A stretch of DNA of 64,000 bases from Nitrosopumilaceae archaeon (GCA_030041535.1 JASHNR010000042.1:1-64000); one strand, 5' to 3'; positions 27,238 to 35,536 are shown, numbered from the stretch's first letter. Numbers and translations: made by a program. The notes: generated from the sequence alone by a model not told the origin.

Positions 27238-28016
27238 AAGACATAACTTTTCAATTAGGGGGTTTTTACACCCTTTACTCTAAAAAGCTTGAAAAGGAAA
27301 TACGAACAGGGGAGATCCCAAAACACATAGCAATAATACTTGATGGCAATAGAAGATGGGCTAAAAGAAACCTAATCATGAATGCAGATGGCCATTTTAG
27401 AGGAGCAGACGCTGTTGAAAAACTGTTAGACTGGTGTGAGGAACTAAACATCAAGATAATTACCCTTTATGTCCTGTCGGCAGAAAATCTAACCCGAAAC
27501 GATGAGGAATTAGAGTATCTTTATGAGTTGATTAACCAGAGATTAGAGAAACTGTACAATGACCCGCGAATTCATAAAAACCGCATGCGGGTAAAGGCAA
27601 TTGGTCGTATTGAACTACTGCCAGATTTCCTAAGAGAGATCCTAAACAAGCTTGAAACAGTGACAAAGGATTACGATAATCATTATCTCAATATAGCGGT
27701 GGCTTATGGAGGACAGAACGAAATGGTTGATGCCATAAAGAAGATTGCTTCTAGGATCAAGGATGGTTCTCTTGATGTAAACCAGATAGACAAGGATGTG
27801 ATAGAATCGTGCCTTTACACATCACATCTGCCACAATCATCTCCTGACATGATATTGAGGACGTCGGGGGAAAAACGACTGAGTGGATTTCTAATGTGGC
27901 AAAGTGCCTACAGCGAGCTTGTTTTCATGGATGTTTATTGGCCGGAATTTAGAAAAATCGATCTTATGCGAGCCATTAGAACATTTCAGAAGAGGGGTCG
28001 TAGACTTGGCAAATAG
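27228..28016 (+). CDS. uppS: cis-Prenyltransferase (undecaprenyl diphosphate synthase family)
   Basis: The protein has HIAIILDGNRRWAK (catalytic Asp loop), FRGADAVEKLLDW, LYVLSAENLTR, NIAVAYGGQNEM and DMILRTSGEKRLSGFLMWQSAYSELVF, all cis-prenyltransferase motifs. It makes long-chain polyprenyl phosphate for glycan and lipid carriers. The first ATG (27378) lies after the essential DGNRRW motif, and from the last upstream stop (27201) to it there is no ATG, GTG or TTG in frame. A start at ATC 27228 or ATA 27234 would give the N-terminus GIKDITFQLGG. The start is therefore abnormal or the sequence has an error. Confidence 0.85.
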   Translation: MGIKDITFQLGGFYTLYSKKLEKEIRTGEIPKHIAIILDGNRRWAKRNLIMNADGHFRGADAVEKLLDWCEELNIKIITLYVLSAENLTRNDEELEYLYELINQRLEKLYNDPRIHKNRMRVKAIGRIELLPDFLREILNKLETVTKDYDNHYLNIAVAYGGQNEMVDAIKKIASRIKDGSLDVNQIDKDVIESCLYTSHLPQSSPDMILRTSGEKRLSGFLMWQSAYSELVFMDVYWPEFRKIDLMRAIRTFQKRGRRLGK

Positions 28017-28052
28017 AAAAGAGAAATACTAGTTTTATAAAATTACAACATA

Positions 28053-28469
28053 ATGCTTGAGGAGAGATCAGCTGGGGCAATCTTATACCGTGAATCACCT
28101 TCAGGTAAATTTTACTTGCTTTTGAACTATCCTTCCGGACATTGGGATTTTGTCAAGGGAAATATTGAGAAAGGAGAGACTTTCAAACAGACAACCTTAC
28201 GAGAGATCAGAGAGGAAACCGGCATAACGGACGTGAGTTTTGTAGAAGGTTTCCAGAACAAGGTGGAATATCATTATCAGCGTGATGGTGAACTTGTGCA
28301 CAAGGAAGTTGTTTTCTTTCTAGCAAAGACAACAACAGAACATGTAGAAATATCATACGAACACCTTGGATTCATTTGGCTCAAATTCAATGACGCATTG
28401 AAGAAATTAACATACAAAACAGCTCAGAGCATGCTGAAAAAAGTAAATGAACTAGGGTTTGAGACTTAG
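28053..28469 (+). CDS. Nudix hydrolase (Ap4A-hydrolase-like)
   Basis: The 138-residue protein carries the Nudix box GNIEKGETFKQTTLREIREETGI, complete with all catalytic Glu residues. It sits in an Ap4A-hydrolase-like context (SAGAILYRES, WDFVKGNIE, ...VVFFLAKT). It probably clears dinucleoside polyphosphates or similar compounds. Its 3' end overlaps convergent pyrF by 18 nt. Confidence 0.85.
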   Translation: MLEERSAGAILYRESPSGKFYLLLNYPSGHWDFVKGNIEKGETFKQTTLREIREETGITDVSFVEGFQNKVEYHYQRDGELVHKEVVFFLAKTTTEHVEISYEHLGFIWLKFNDALKKLTYKTAQSMLKKVNELGFET

Positions 28470-29204
28470 TTGTTGAAGCTTTATTGCTTCTGAAATTTGA
28501 TTTTGAGAATTGAGAATTGTTCTTCCAACTATTAGGTAACTAGAGCCTGCTTGCAGAGTTTTTCTTGCATCTCCACCTTGTGTGCCTACCCCTGGCGAAT
28601 AAATTTCACAGCGACCTCTGATAGATTTAGCTGTGGAAGATATGATGTTAGGTACTGTAGCACCCACTACTATCCCATCAACATTTGAAGAATATGACCA
28701 TTTTAAGAACAGGTCATGAAGTTTTTGCATTTTACCTGTTCTGGGATCCTTTACACCAAGTCCATATCCCAACTTTGCGCCTGGGTGACTCATGTGTACA
28801 AGCGTTATCACTCCATGTCCACCACTGTGAGCTGTCTTGACTAGTTCTTTGAGATTTTCAAGTCCCATTATTGGGTTTGCGATGACTGCGTCAAATCCAC
28901 ATCTCCAAAGTCTCTGTATAGCAATCATGTTTGTATTTCCGATATCGTTTAGTTTGATGTCAGCAATTGTTTGCAGTCCTTTGCTGTGAGCAAGTCGATT
29001 TATTTTTGTTAGACTTTTATCACCCAAAGGCAGTATCACGTGAAAATTGAATTTAATCGCGCAGAGATATTTACTCAGTCGATTTATGTTAGCAATTGTT
29101 TTTTTTTCTAATGTATTAGCACTTGTATCATCTAAATCATTGGCAAGTATTATTCTGCTCTTTCCTAATGAGGCTTTTTCTATTCTTCTTCTAAAATCCA
29201 TCAT
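28452..29204 (-). CDS. pyrF: Orotidine 5'-phosphate decarboxylase
   Basis: The 250-residue TIM-barrel enzyme has LANDLDDTS, AIKFNFHVILP, the catalytic array TIADIKLNDIGNT (D-x-K-x2-D), ITLVHMSHPGA, GIVVGAT, and the phosphate-binding SPGVGTQGGDARKTLQAGSSYLIVGR. It converts OMP to UMP. It overlaps the upstream gene at 29201 by 4 nt. Confidence 0.93.
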   Translation of the reverse strand: MMDFRRRIEKASLGKSRIILANDLDDTSANTLEKKTIANINRLSKYLCAIKFNFHVILPLGDKSLTKINRLAHSKGLQTIADIKLNDIGNTNMIAIQRLWRCGFDAVIANPIMGLENLKELVKTAHSGGHGVITLVHMSHPGAKLGYGLGVKDPRTGKMQKLHDLFLKWSYSSNVDGIVVGATVPNIISSTAKSIRGRCEIYSPGVGTQGGDARKTLQAGSSYLIVGRTILNSQNQISEAIKLQQLSLKP

Positions 29205-29854
29205 AGCTTAACTAGCGGGTGTTTACCTTTTAGCTTTATTACTTTAAGATATGAATAACCATGTTCGTTTAGACCGCTAACAAATGACGGTTCAATGCCA
29301 TCCTTGCTTGAATATTTTAAGAATGGTTTTATGGGTTCATAATCAATTTTGACATGGCAAAAATATGATGCTTCGTCAGATTCATTAAAGTTCATGAACA
29401 CGCCTACAAGCCATTTTGTACCCTCAGTAAATGCAAATAGTGGGAATGGAGACTCTTCAAATCCATAGCTTAGTTTTATCAAGCTTGTAAGATCCTCAAG
29501 CTCAAGCGACTCGTACATTACTTCAGATTCAGCAGTTTCAGGTTTGAGAGATTCGGGTAGCGTCTTTATTCTTATAATTGGAGAGTAGAGATAAGTTGGA
29601 TTTGTTATTGTGTTGACAATATTGCAATCTTCTTTGTTTGTTTTGAAACCATATGAAAGATAGTGGCCAGCATTTGTATTTTGGACATAATAACTCACGG
29701 GCCTTTCTTTTAAGAGATCCATTTGGACCGAAATTATGTCCTTTCCATCCAACGCAAAAGAGAAGCATGTACGAGGAATTCTTTCCAGAGCGCAAACAAG
29801 TCGTGAAAATTCATTCATGTCAGAAACTTCGACATAGCACGGATGTTTAACCAT
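29201..29854 (-). CDS. Conserved hypothetical protein upstream of pyrF
   Basis: A 217-residue soluble alpha/beta protein with regular strands and acidic helices and no cysteine cluster or membrane segment. It has short motifs such as VSYYVQNTNAGHYLSYGFKTNKEDCN and TEGTKWLVGVFMNF, but nothing I can tie to a family. The 4-nt overlap with pyrF suggests cotranscription. Function is unknown. Confidence 0.6.
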   Translation of the reverse strand: MVKHPCYVEVSDMNEFSRLVCALERIPRTCFSFALDGKDIISVQMDLLKERPVSYYVQNTNAGHYLSYGFKTNKEDCNIVNTITNPTYLYSPIIRIKTLPESLKPETAESEVMYESLELEDLTSLIKLSYGFEESPFPLFAFTEGTKWLVGVFMNFNESDEASYFCHVKIDYEPIKPFLKYSSKDGIEPSFVSGLNEHGYSYLKVIKLKGKHPLVKL

Positions 29855-29900
29855 AGGATCACTCCTAAAATCACCACATTAAAAGTAGTCGTTTGTTATT

Positions 29901-30905
29901 TTACTGGTTTCTTCTATCAATGGTGTCATTGACTTCAGGGCCAGTACCAATCAAGGTTACAGGTACCTTCAGTTTATCTTCAATAGTTTTTATGAAATAT
30001 TTGGCAGGTGAACTGAGGTCAGAAAATGATTGCATGTGAGTACATTCAGGATATACCACGTCAAGCTTTGTGATTGCAATCTGCGTAGCACTGTTTAGCA
30101 TTATAGCTCGTTTTGCAAGTTCAAAATCAAATTCTGCTGCTCTTCTTTGTCTACCTGTGACAGTACCAATCTCTTGCCATCCTTTTGCGGCAGCTTCTTC
30201 TGGACTTATTTCATTTTTTAGTGGACCTTCTCCCACCCTAGTTACAAATGATTTGAAGACAATTACTACCTCGCCGACACTTTTTGGACCTATCCCTACA
30301 TCGGCACATATTCCAGATGCCGTGACATCCTTTGAAGTAACATAGGGATATGTTCCATGCCACAGTGAGAGAAAAGTTCCTTGGGTTCCTTCTACCAGAA
30401 CTTGTTCTTTCCTTTCGAGCGCAAAATTAACTGCATTAGGAATATCATCAAGGTATAGTGCAAGTGAATCAATCTCTTTTGCAAGCTTGAGCGTTCTCAT
30501 GGCCCTGTCTGCATTGGCAGGTCCAGTTCCTGTTCCCGTGCTACCAATAGATTCTTTCAGTCTTCCTTGAGAATCAGCTGCCCTGTGAGAATCCTCAATG
30601 ATTCCACATTGATAGTCAATAAAAGATCTATCTTGAGTGCCAAATTCAGATATTTCTTTTAGTAATACATCCAAGCCTAGTACAACACCTGGTCCCACTA
30701 GTAATCTTGTATTAGGATTTAGAAATGCACTTGGGAGCATTCTTACTTTGTATTTTTTACCATTATGTTCTATAGTGTGACCCGCATTAGGTCCCACACC
30801 TCCTCTAACAGCTATTACAGGATTATCTTTCATAGCAAGATACGAAACGATTTTGCCCTTACCTTCGTCTCCAAAGAATCCACCAACAATAACTGTAGAA
30901 GGCAT
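29901..30905 (-). CDS. purA: Adenylosuccinate synthetase (short archaeal form)
   Basis: At 334 residues it is about 100 shorter than bacterial PurA, as in some other archaea. It has GGFFGDEGKGKIVSYLA (P-loop), GGVGPNAGHTIEHNGK, GVVLGLDVL, STGTGTGPANADRAMR, LVEGTQGTFLSLWHGTYPYVTS and the C-terminal KLDVVYPE. It makes adenylosuccinate from IMP, Asp and GTP. PurB, which uses the product, is at 46.5 kb. It is divergent from 30986. Confidence 0.94.
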   Translation of the reverse strand: MPSTVIVGGFFGDEGKGKIVSYLAMKDNPVIAVRGGVGPNAGHTIEHNGKKYKVRMLPSAFLNPNTRLLVGPGVVLGLDVLLKEISEFGTQDRSFIDYQCGIIEDSHRAADSQGRLKESIGSTGTGTGPANADRAMRTLKLAKEIDSLALYLDDIPNAVNFALERKEQVLVEGTQGTFLSLWHGTYPYVTSKDVTASGICADVGIGPKSVGEVVIVFKSFVTRVGEGPLKNEISPEEAAAKGWQEIGTVTGRQRRAAEFDFELAKRAIMLNSATQIAITKLDVVYPECTHMQSFSDLSSPAKYFIKTIEDKLKVPVTLIGTGPEVNDTIDRRNQ

Positions 30906-30985
30906 AAAGGAGGAGCGTATGTGGAGATATTTAAGCCAAATCTTAGCAATACAATTTTAGCAAAGAAGATGAATTGCAACTTTGC

Positions 30986-31447
30986 ATGTCAGAGCCAAAT
31001 TATGCTGGAAACATTATCGTCTCCTTGGCAAATCTTCCAGAATTTCTCCGCAAGCCCATACTACAAAAAAGGTTATCAGAGTTTTTTTCAATGTCAAAGG
31101 AAGACAAGATGGAGATCATAAATAATGCATTACAAGCAGGACCCACTATCAGGTTTGACAAGTTTTCAACCTTGTTTAAGACATGGCTTGAAGCGTTATG
31201 CAATCTATCAGAAGAACAGAGACGTGTAATGTTTAGTGTGTACATTATTGAGATTACAAGTCATCCCGAAAAAATAATCGCATTTAACCTAGACGGAATT
31301 TTTGAGGTGTATCTTTCATTAACAGAGGAACAGAAGAACAAGATATCAAATGCCATAGGAGAGATTGTGAATTCTCTTGATAGTGATTCAAGAAAAAGAC
31401 TTTACCTTATAATTCCTGAAAGGGCCAAAAAAGAAATAAGAATTTAA
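30986..31447 (+). CDS. Conserved hypothetical helical protein
   Basis: About 153 residues from ATG 30986 (MSEPNYAGN); an in-frame ATG at 30974 adds only four. The protein is almost all helical with repeated short motifs: LSEFFSMSKEDKMEIINNAL, LCNLSEEQRRVMFSVYI, LSLTEEQKNKISNAIGEIV, DSRKRLYLIIPE. These look like tandem helical-pair repeats. No enzyme motif is present, and the family is unknown to me. Confidence 0.6.
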   Translation: MSEPNYAGNIIVSLANLPEFLRKPILQKRLSEFFSMSKEDKMEIINNALQAGPTIRFDKFSTLFKTWLEALCNLSEEQRRVMFSVYIIEITSHPEKIIAFNLDGIFEVYLSLTEEQKNKISNAIGEIVNSLDSDSRKRLYLIIPERAKKEIRI

Positions 31448-31719
31448 AGCGGCTTGTCAGGTTTTCGCTGGTTCTCATCAGCAAAATTTACGATCTCGCC
31501 TTCAGGCGTCATTACTCCAACAAAGACCTTTTCGTACTTTTTTACCACTTTTCTGTGGTCTGGCATTGACATGTCTAGTCGCATTTCATTCATAACCATG
31601 ACCCTGTATTGCTTCCATTCCTCCCAACATTCATTACAACAGGGATATGTAGACGCTATAGGATCTAACTCTACGTTATCAGGAATTTCCTTTTTACATT
31701 TAGTGCAGTTTCTTGCCAT
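31444..31719 (-). CDS. YggX/Fe(2+)-trafficking-like zinc-knuckle protein
   Basis: The 91-residue protein from ATG 31719 has CTKCKKEIPDN and YPCCNECWEEW, giving two C-x2-C type knuckles. A segment NECWEEWKQYRVMVMNEMRLDMSMPDHRKVVKK follows, strongly recalling the W.EW.....INE.RL..P..R pattern of YggX proteins that protect Fe-S clusters from oxidation. The link to YggX is by pattern only. Its stop overlaps the convergent gene at 30986 by 4 nt. Confidence 0.55.
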   Translation of the reverse strand: MARNCTKCKKEIPDNVELDPIASTYPCCNECWEEWKQYRVMVMNEMRLDMSMPDHRKVVKKYEKVFVGVMTPEGEIVNFADENQRKPDKPL

Positions 31720-31791
31720 AGAAAACCCATCAAAATTTAGCAATTTATTTCTTTAAGAAGAGATATTAGGGAAAATCTACTATAATATGAC

Positions 31792-31998
31792 ATGAAGGTC
31801 AAGTGCCCCAAATGTGACGACATTGCTGAATTAGGGGACGACTTTTCCTATGTAAAATGTTCAAAATGTTTCTTGGACATGACGTACGGAGAATATGTCA
31901 AATTCATAGCATACAAGGATGCCACATATTCTGACATATTGGGAGATTATGCCAAAGATACAAACGGTTCGGCAGCAGGAACTCTTGATGAGTGGTAG
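31792..31998 (+). CDS. Small zinc-ribbon protein
   Basis: The 68-residue protein has CPKCDDIAELGDDFSYVKCSKCFLDMTYGEY (two C-x2-C pairs, residues 5-29) and a polar tail. Such ribbons often bind nucleic acid or partner proteins, but no function can be read from sequence. Confidence 0.65.
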   Translation: MKVKCPKCDDIAELGDDFSYVKCSKCFLDMTYGEYVKFIAYKDATYSDILGDYAKDTNGSAAGTLDEW

Positions 31999-32050
31999 AA
32001 AAAAAGCTACTACAAGGCTTTAATTAATTTCAAAATGCTAATGCGCTTAG

Positions 32051-32689
32051 TTGGCATTTGTATTTGAGACAGCTCTTAACTTGCTGGGGTTTGTTGTCGG
32101 TCTTGCATTAGGAATCTTTTCCTATATTGGATTCAAGAATACTGGAAGCCCGACATTATTCAGGCTAAACATTGCCTTTTTTTCAATAGGCATAGGTTTT
32201 GGAGTTGTCGGATTTGGGTACATGGTAGAGTCATTCATACTAAACTATGCACAACTTGACAGTTGGATTCAGACACTTGGAATAGGAATTCAGACTATAG
32301 GATACTTTTTCATTGCGTTTTCACATGGCATCAAATCATTTTTCCCAAAATCTCGGTACTTCAAATCCATCATATTCCCACTTTTCATCATACCAGGAAA
32401 TTCAATTGAGCACATTATAAGGTCAATTTCTTTTATCCTATTGGTATATGGGACGATTGAGACCATTATGTCGTATATGGAAAATAGGAAACGAAGTACT
32501 ATCTTCGTTGCTGCCGGACTTGGATTACTTGCTTTGGGCGAATTCCTAGGTTGGTATTCAATAATATTTCCAAAATCAATACTCTACTTCGTCTCACTTT
32601 CTACAAAGATAATAGGGCTTGGCGCTCTGTTCATCCCAATATCTCAGGTTCCTTTAAGAGGAGGTCTAAAGCTTGGCGGCAATATATAG
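32051..32689 (+). CDS. Seven-helix-type integral membrane protein
   Basis: The 212-residue protein starts at TTG 32051 and has about seven hydrophobic segments with little outside sequence. Only short loops (SHGIKSFFPKSRYFK; NRKRST) carry charge. No transporter signature is seen. The downstream winged-helix gene overlaps by 17 nt, which suggests that regulator and membrane protein act together. That is inference from the overlap. Confidence 0.6.
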   Translation: MAFVFETALNLLGFVVGLALGIFSYIGFKNTGSPTLFRLNIAFFSIGIGFGVVGFGYMVESFILNYAQLDSWIQTLGIGIQTIGYFFIAFSHGIKSFFPKSRYFKSIIFPLFIIPGNSIEHIIRSISFILLVYGTIETIMSYMENRKRSTIFVAAGLGLLALGEFLGWYSIIFPKSILYFVSLSTKIIGLGALFIPISQVPLRGGLKLGGNI

Positions 32690-32963
32690 AACTCACATGA
32701 GCATCATAGGAGATATTCTTTCTACTACCAGAGATGAGGCTCCAGACGAATCTGGCGCAAGCGTAACTTACCTAATAAGAAAAGCCAATGTCTCATACGG
32801 AAGACTGGCAAAAATATTGGAAACTCTGGTTCAACAAGGCCTTCTTGAACAGACCACATCAGATAGAGCTTGCAAATACAGAATTAGCTCAAGGGGCAGA
32901 GATTTCCTACAGGCATATCGTGGTTTTAGAGAATTTGCCGATTCCTTTGGATTAAGAATTTAA
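32673..32963 (+). CDS. Winged-helix DNA-binding protein (SSO10a-like)
   Basis: The 96-residue protein from TTG 32673 has IIGDILSTTRDEAPDESGASVTYLIRKANVSYGRLAKILETLVQQGLLEQ followed by YRISSRGRDFLQAYR, the SSO10a-like wing-and-helix pattern. It is a paralogue of the protein at 39614, sharing DFLQ/QYLETY, FADSFGL and the ANxSxxRLxK helix. The TTG start is supported by alignment with that paralogue's N-terminus. Confidence 0.72.
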   Translation: MAAIYRTHMSIIGDILSTTRDEAPDESGASVTYLIRKANVSYGRLAKILETLVQQGLLEQTTSDRACKYRISSRGRDFLQAYRGFREFADSFGLRI

Positions 32964-33049
32964 TCAGATTCATTTTCAACGTCTTCATATTCATCTTCTA
33001 TATCGTCATCAAATTCATCTTCAAACTCATTCTCGAACTCGTCAGACAT
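32960..33049 (-). CDS. Very small acidic protein (29 aa)
   Basis: From ATG 33049 the frame reads MSDEFENEFEDEFDDDIEDEYEDV and ends ESD, TAA. About two thirds of residues are acidic and none is basic. The stop overlaps the stop region of the SSO10a-like gene. Codon use looks protein-like, but at this length the call rests on a clean start, the strong composition and the neighbouring small genes. Confidence 0.42.
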   Translation of the reverse strand: MSDEFENEFEDEFDDDIEDEYEDVENESD

Positions 33050-33116
33050 CAAGGATTAGAGAAAATATTTTACTATAAAAGACTTACACAGATGCATTAG
33101 TTATTTGCAAATGCCA

Positions 33117-33230
33117 TCACATGGTAGGTTGTACCCAACCACCGCATGAGACACAAATATTCATACCATCGTCATTTACGTATGTTTCTCCGCCGGGTGG
33201 ACAATGACATTGCGATACTTCTTCATCCAT
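33117..33230 (-). CDS. Small zinc-ribbon protein (37 aa)
   Basis: The frame from ATG 33230 to TGA 33117 encodes 37 residues with CHCPPGG and ICVSCGGW, two C-x-C/C-x2-C knuckles typical of a zinc ribbon. The spacing and the conserved Gly/Trp make this more than chance. Function is unknown. It is divergent from sua5 and could share its promoter region. Confidence 0.6.
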   Translation of the reverse strand: MDEEVSQCHCPPGGETYVNDDGMNICVSCGGWVQPTM

Positions 33231-33304
33231 GTTAAGACTACGTGATTCAACCTTATATCGTTTTTAGAACAAGAGATAATTTACTACTATTTATCAGAGT
33301 AGTC

Positions 33305-33904
33305 ATGATCGTGCCCTGCAACCATGATGGAATCATCATAGCGTCTGATATAGTTAAGAAGGGAGGTACTGTCGTATTTCCGACAGATACGGTATACGGA
33401 ATAGGATGCGATCCATTCAATAGCAAGGCAGTTAGGACGATTTACAGAATAAAGGGACGCGAAGAATCAAAGCATTTACCTGTTCTTGGTTTCTCCATTT
33501 CTGAAGTATCAAAGATTGCCATTTTTGATGAATTATCAAAGAGATTTGCTGCCAAGTTCTGGCCAGGGCCATTAACACTAATTCTTGGCATAAAAGAAGA
33601 AAAGATTGCAAAATCTCTTGGTCTTGATGGAAAGATAGCTGTGCGCGTACCAAGCCATCCATGTGCATTAAAACTTCTCAAAGAATGCAAGCTGCTTGTT
33701 GGAACAAGTGCAAATATAGCGGGCCATCCATCCTCTGCAGATTCACATGAGATAATAAAAGAATTAGAAGGATATGACATATTGCTAGACGGTGGAAAAA
33801 TACTAAATTCTGTAGAATCAACCATTATAGAAGTTGTCGGAAGCAAATTTCGCATAATACGTGAAGGAAAAGTTAGTGAAAAGGAGTTACTTACGCTAGT
33901 TTGA
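33305..33904 (+). CDS. sua5: L-threonylcarbamoyladenylate synthase (Sua5/YrdC)
   Basis: 199 residues from ATG 33305; the upstream frame to 33242 adds unlikely sequence. It has GGTVVFPTDTVYGIGCDPFNS, IKGREESKHLPVL, WPGPLTLIL and LVGTSANIAGHPSSA, the Sua5/YrdC landmarks. It makes threonylcarbamoyl-AMP, the substrate that KEOPS puts on A37 of tRNA. The Cgi121-containing gene at 34411 belongs to the same pathway. It overlaps the THUMP gene by 4 nt. Confidence 0.93.
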   Translation: MIVPCNHDGIIIASDIVKKGGTVVFPTDTVYGIGCDPFNSKAVRTIYRIKGREESKHLPVLGFSISEVSKIAIFDELSKRFAAKFWPGPLTLILGIKEEKIAKSLGLDGKIAVRVPSHPCALKLLKECKLLVGTSANIAGHPSSADSHEIIKELEGYDILLDGGKILNSVESTIIEVVGSKFRIIREGKVSEKELLTLV

Positions 33905-34422
33905 ATCTAATTGTAACATGTAGCCGCAATTTTGAGGAAGAATCATCTGACGAGATTTCAAATGTGCTTGAGACACTGGGCGATGACGAGGCAGTGATAA
34001 GAAATAGTGATTTTTCTGGCATAGTGATAGTGAATACATCGCTAGATCCCTTTGAAGTTGTAGATAAAATCAGGGCAAAAATTCTCGACGAGCCCTGGAG
34101 TATCAGGTATTGTCATAGATTCATACCAATTCAAGAATCCATCAAGACAGATCTTGATGCAATAGTAAAGGCAGTACAAGAACATGTCAGCAATATGCAA
34201 CCAGACGATTCCTATCGGATCACAATTGAAAAGCGCGGCTCAGAGTTATCCACTAAAGAGATAATCGATTCTGTCGCAGATATTATTAAAAATAAAGTAT
34301 CGCTTGAAGAATACGATTGGAATGTTATAATAGAGATTCTTGGAAATCTAACTGGCGTTGCGGTGCTAAAGGACCAAAATATGGTAAGCACTCTAAAATT
34401 AAAACGAGATTCAATGGAGTAA
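33901..34422 (+). CDS. THUMP-domain tRNA-binding protein
   Basis: The 173-residue protein starts with TTG overlapping the sua5 stop (TTGA). The middle (about 55-140) reads as a THUMP domain: KIRAKILDEPWSIRYCHRFIPIQESIKTDLDAIVKAV, then YRITIEKRGSELSTKEIIDSVADIIK. THUMP proteins of this stand-alone kind (Tan1/Tan1-like) present tRNA to partner enzymes such as acetyltransferases. The partner is not evident here. The 3' end overlaps the convergent MoaD-Cgi121 gene by 12 nt. Confidence 0.75.
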   Translation: MNLIVTCSRNFEEESSDEISNVLETLGDDEAVIRNSDFSGIVIVNTSLDPFEVVDKIRAKILDEPWSIRYCHRFIPIQESIKTDLDAIVKAVQEHVSNMQPDDSYRITIEKRGSELSTKEIIDSVADIIKNKVSLEEYDWNVIIEILGNLTGVAVLKDQNMVSTLKLKRDSME

Positions 34423-35190
34423 AACTGCAGATCTCTCAACTATGAGATCCTCAAGCGGTGTCTTTGACATTATGCAGTCAAGTCCTTTCTTTGTTATGTT
34501 AAATTCCTTCTTTATGAAATTAGTATTGTTGGGAAATGGCAAAATTGATTCTGTTATGTGACTGATCTCGATAAGAAGTTTTTTGATCAAAGGTTTTTTG
34601 CCAATCATAATTAACATAGAATCTCTATTCTCTTGCAATCCTATTTTATTGATTGCCTCGCTAATCTGCCTTGTACATGCAAATCTCATAAGTATGTCAG
34701 TTTCAATTTTGTTAGAAAGCAGTGTGTTTGACTTGCTTGCTGCTAACGAGATTTCAATGACTCTCTTTGCGTGGTTTGTACTTAGAACATATTGTAACCT
34801 AATACCTTGAACAATTACATCAGGAAACCTGATTCGTAGATTTTCGAGGAGTTTTATAGGATCAGTACCAGTTTTCTTCAACCTAGCTAATTCCACATTA
34901 TGATTTGAAATTCTAAAGTTGATGCTTATTTTACCGCCACCATGCACCACAGGAATTATACTAACAACATCCCCATCCCTAAGAGACGTTTCTGCTCCCT
35001 GCAAAGCGGAGGAATCTATTCCATTTATAGCGACAAGAACATTTTTGGCATCAAATGCAGGCATATTTTTTGAAACCAAATCCTGAAGAAAAACAAGCAG
35101 ATCAGATACGGTCATGGAACTTTTTTCAATTGATATCTTATCAGAAGAAAAAGAACGCTTTGCACCACCAAGAAGTTTTACTGTTATCAT
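34411..35190 (-). CDS. Fusion of MoaD/ThiS-like ubiquitin fold and Cgi121 (KEOPS subunit)
   Basis: Residues 1-86 form a beta-grasp MoaD/ThiS-like domain: ITVKLLGGAKRSF, VLVAINGIDSS, LRDGDVVSIIPVVHGGG. The Gly-Gly that normally is the C-terminus is here followed by KISINFRISNHN. Residues ~92-240 match the KEOPS subunit Cgi121: KLLENLRIRFPDVIVQGIRLQYVL, HAKRVIEISLAASKSNTLLS, DILMRFACTRQISEAINKIGL. Cgi121 helps position tRNA for t6A formation. Both halves are full length in one 259-residue frame. Sua5 is a near neighbour. The function of the fusion is not known to me. Confidence 0.8.
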   Translation of the reverse strand: MITVKLLGGAKRSFSSDKISIEKSSMTVSDLLVFLQDLVSKNMPAFDAKNVLVAINGIDSSALQGAETSLRDGDVVSIIPVVHGGGKISINFRISNHNVELARLKKTGTDPIKLLENLRIRFPDVIVQGIRLQYVLSTNHAKRVIEISLAASKSNTLLSNKIETDILMRFACTRQISEAINKIGLQENRDSMLIMIGKKPLIKKLLIEISHITESILPFPNNTNFIKKEFNITKKGLDCIMSKTPLEDLIVERSAVLLH

Positions 35191-35248
35191 GATTTAGAAA
35201 AGTAGTTGGTTCAATATGGAATTTTTGGTTATGAAATATTTGACAGGT

Positions 35249-35506
35249 TTAGCTAATCAGTTGTTCTTCCATCTCTTCTTCATGATGGACGGTTTCTGCC
35301 TGATCTGCTAGTGATTCTTTTTCCTTTTGTTCTTCAAGTTCCCTTTTCAAATGAGTTGTTATATAACCTGCAATCTCATTTTTTAGCCCCTTGGATCTTA
35401 CTATTGCAACTTCGTTGAGTAGTATCTTATTTTTTTTAAAATCAGTGCCGAATTCTCCTTTATAAGTAGCCATTAGTTCCGTGGAAATTCGTCTGACTCT
35501 ATTCAC
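35249..35506 (-). CDS. rps17e: Ribosomal protein S17e (eS17)
   Basis: The 85-residue protein starts at GTG 35506 and has NRVRRISTELMATYKGEFGTDFKKNKILLNEVAIVRSKGLKNEIAGYITTHLKRE, the eS17 core, followed by an acidic tail. A TATA-like box around 35528-35536 lies about 27 nt upstream of the GTG. That gives a leaderless start and a promoter that overlaps the 3' end of tatD. Confidence 0.92.
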   Translation of the reverse strand: MNRVRRISTELMATYKGEFGTDFKKNKILLNEVAIVRSKGLKNEIAGYITTHLKRELEEQKEKESLADQAETVHHEEEMEEQLIS

Positions 35507-35536
35507 GTTATCGATTGGCAGAGGGGTATTTTATAC

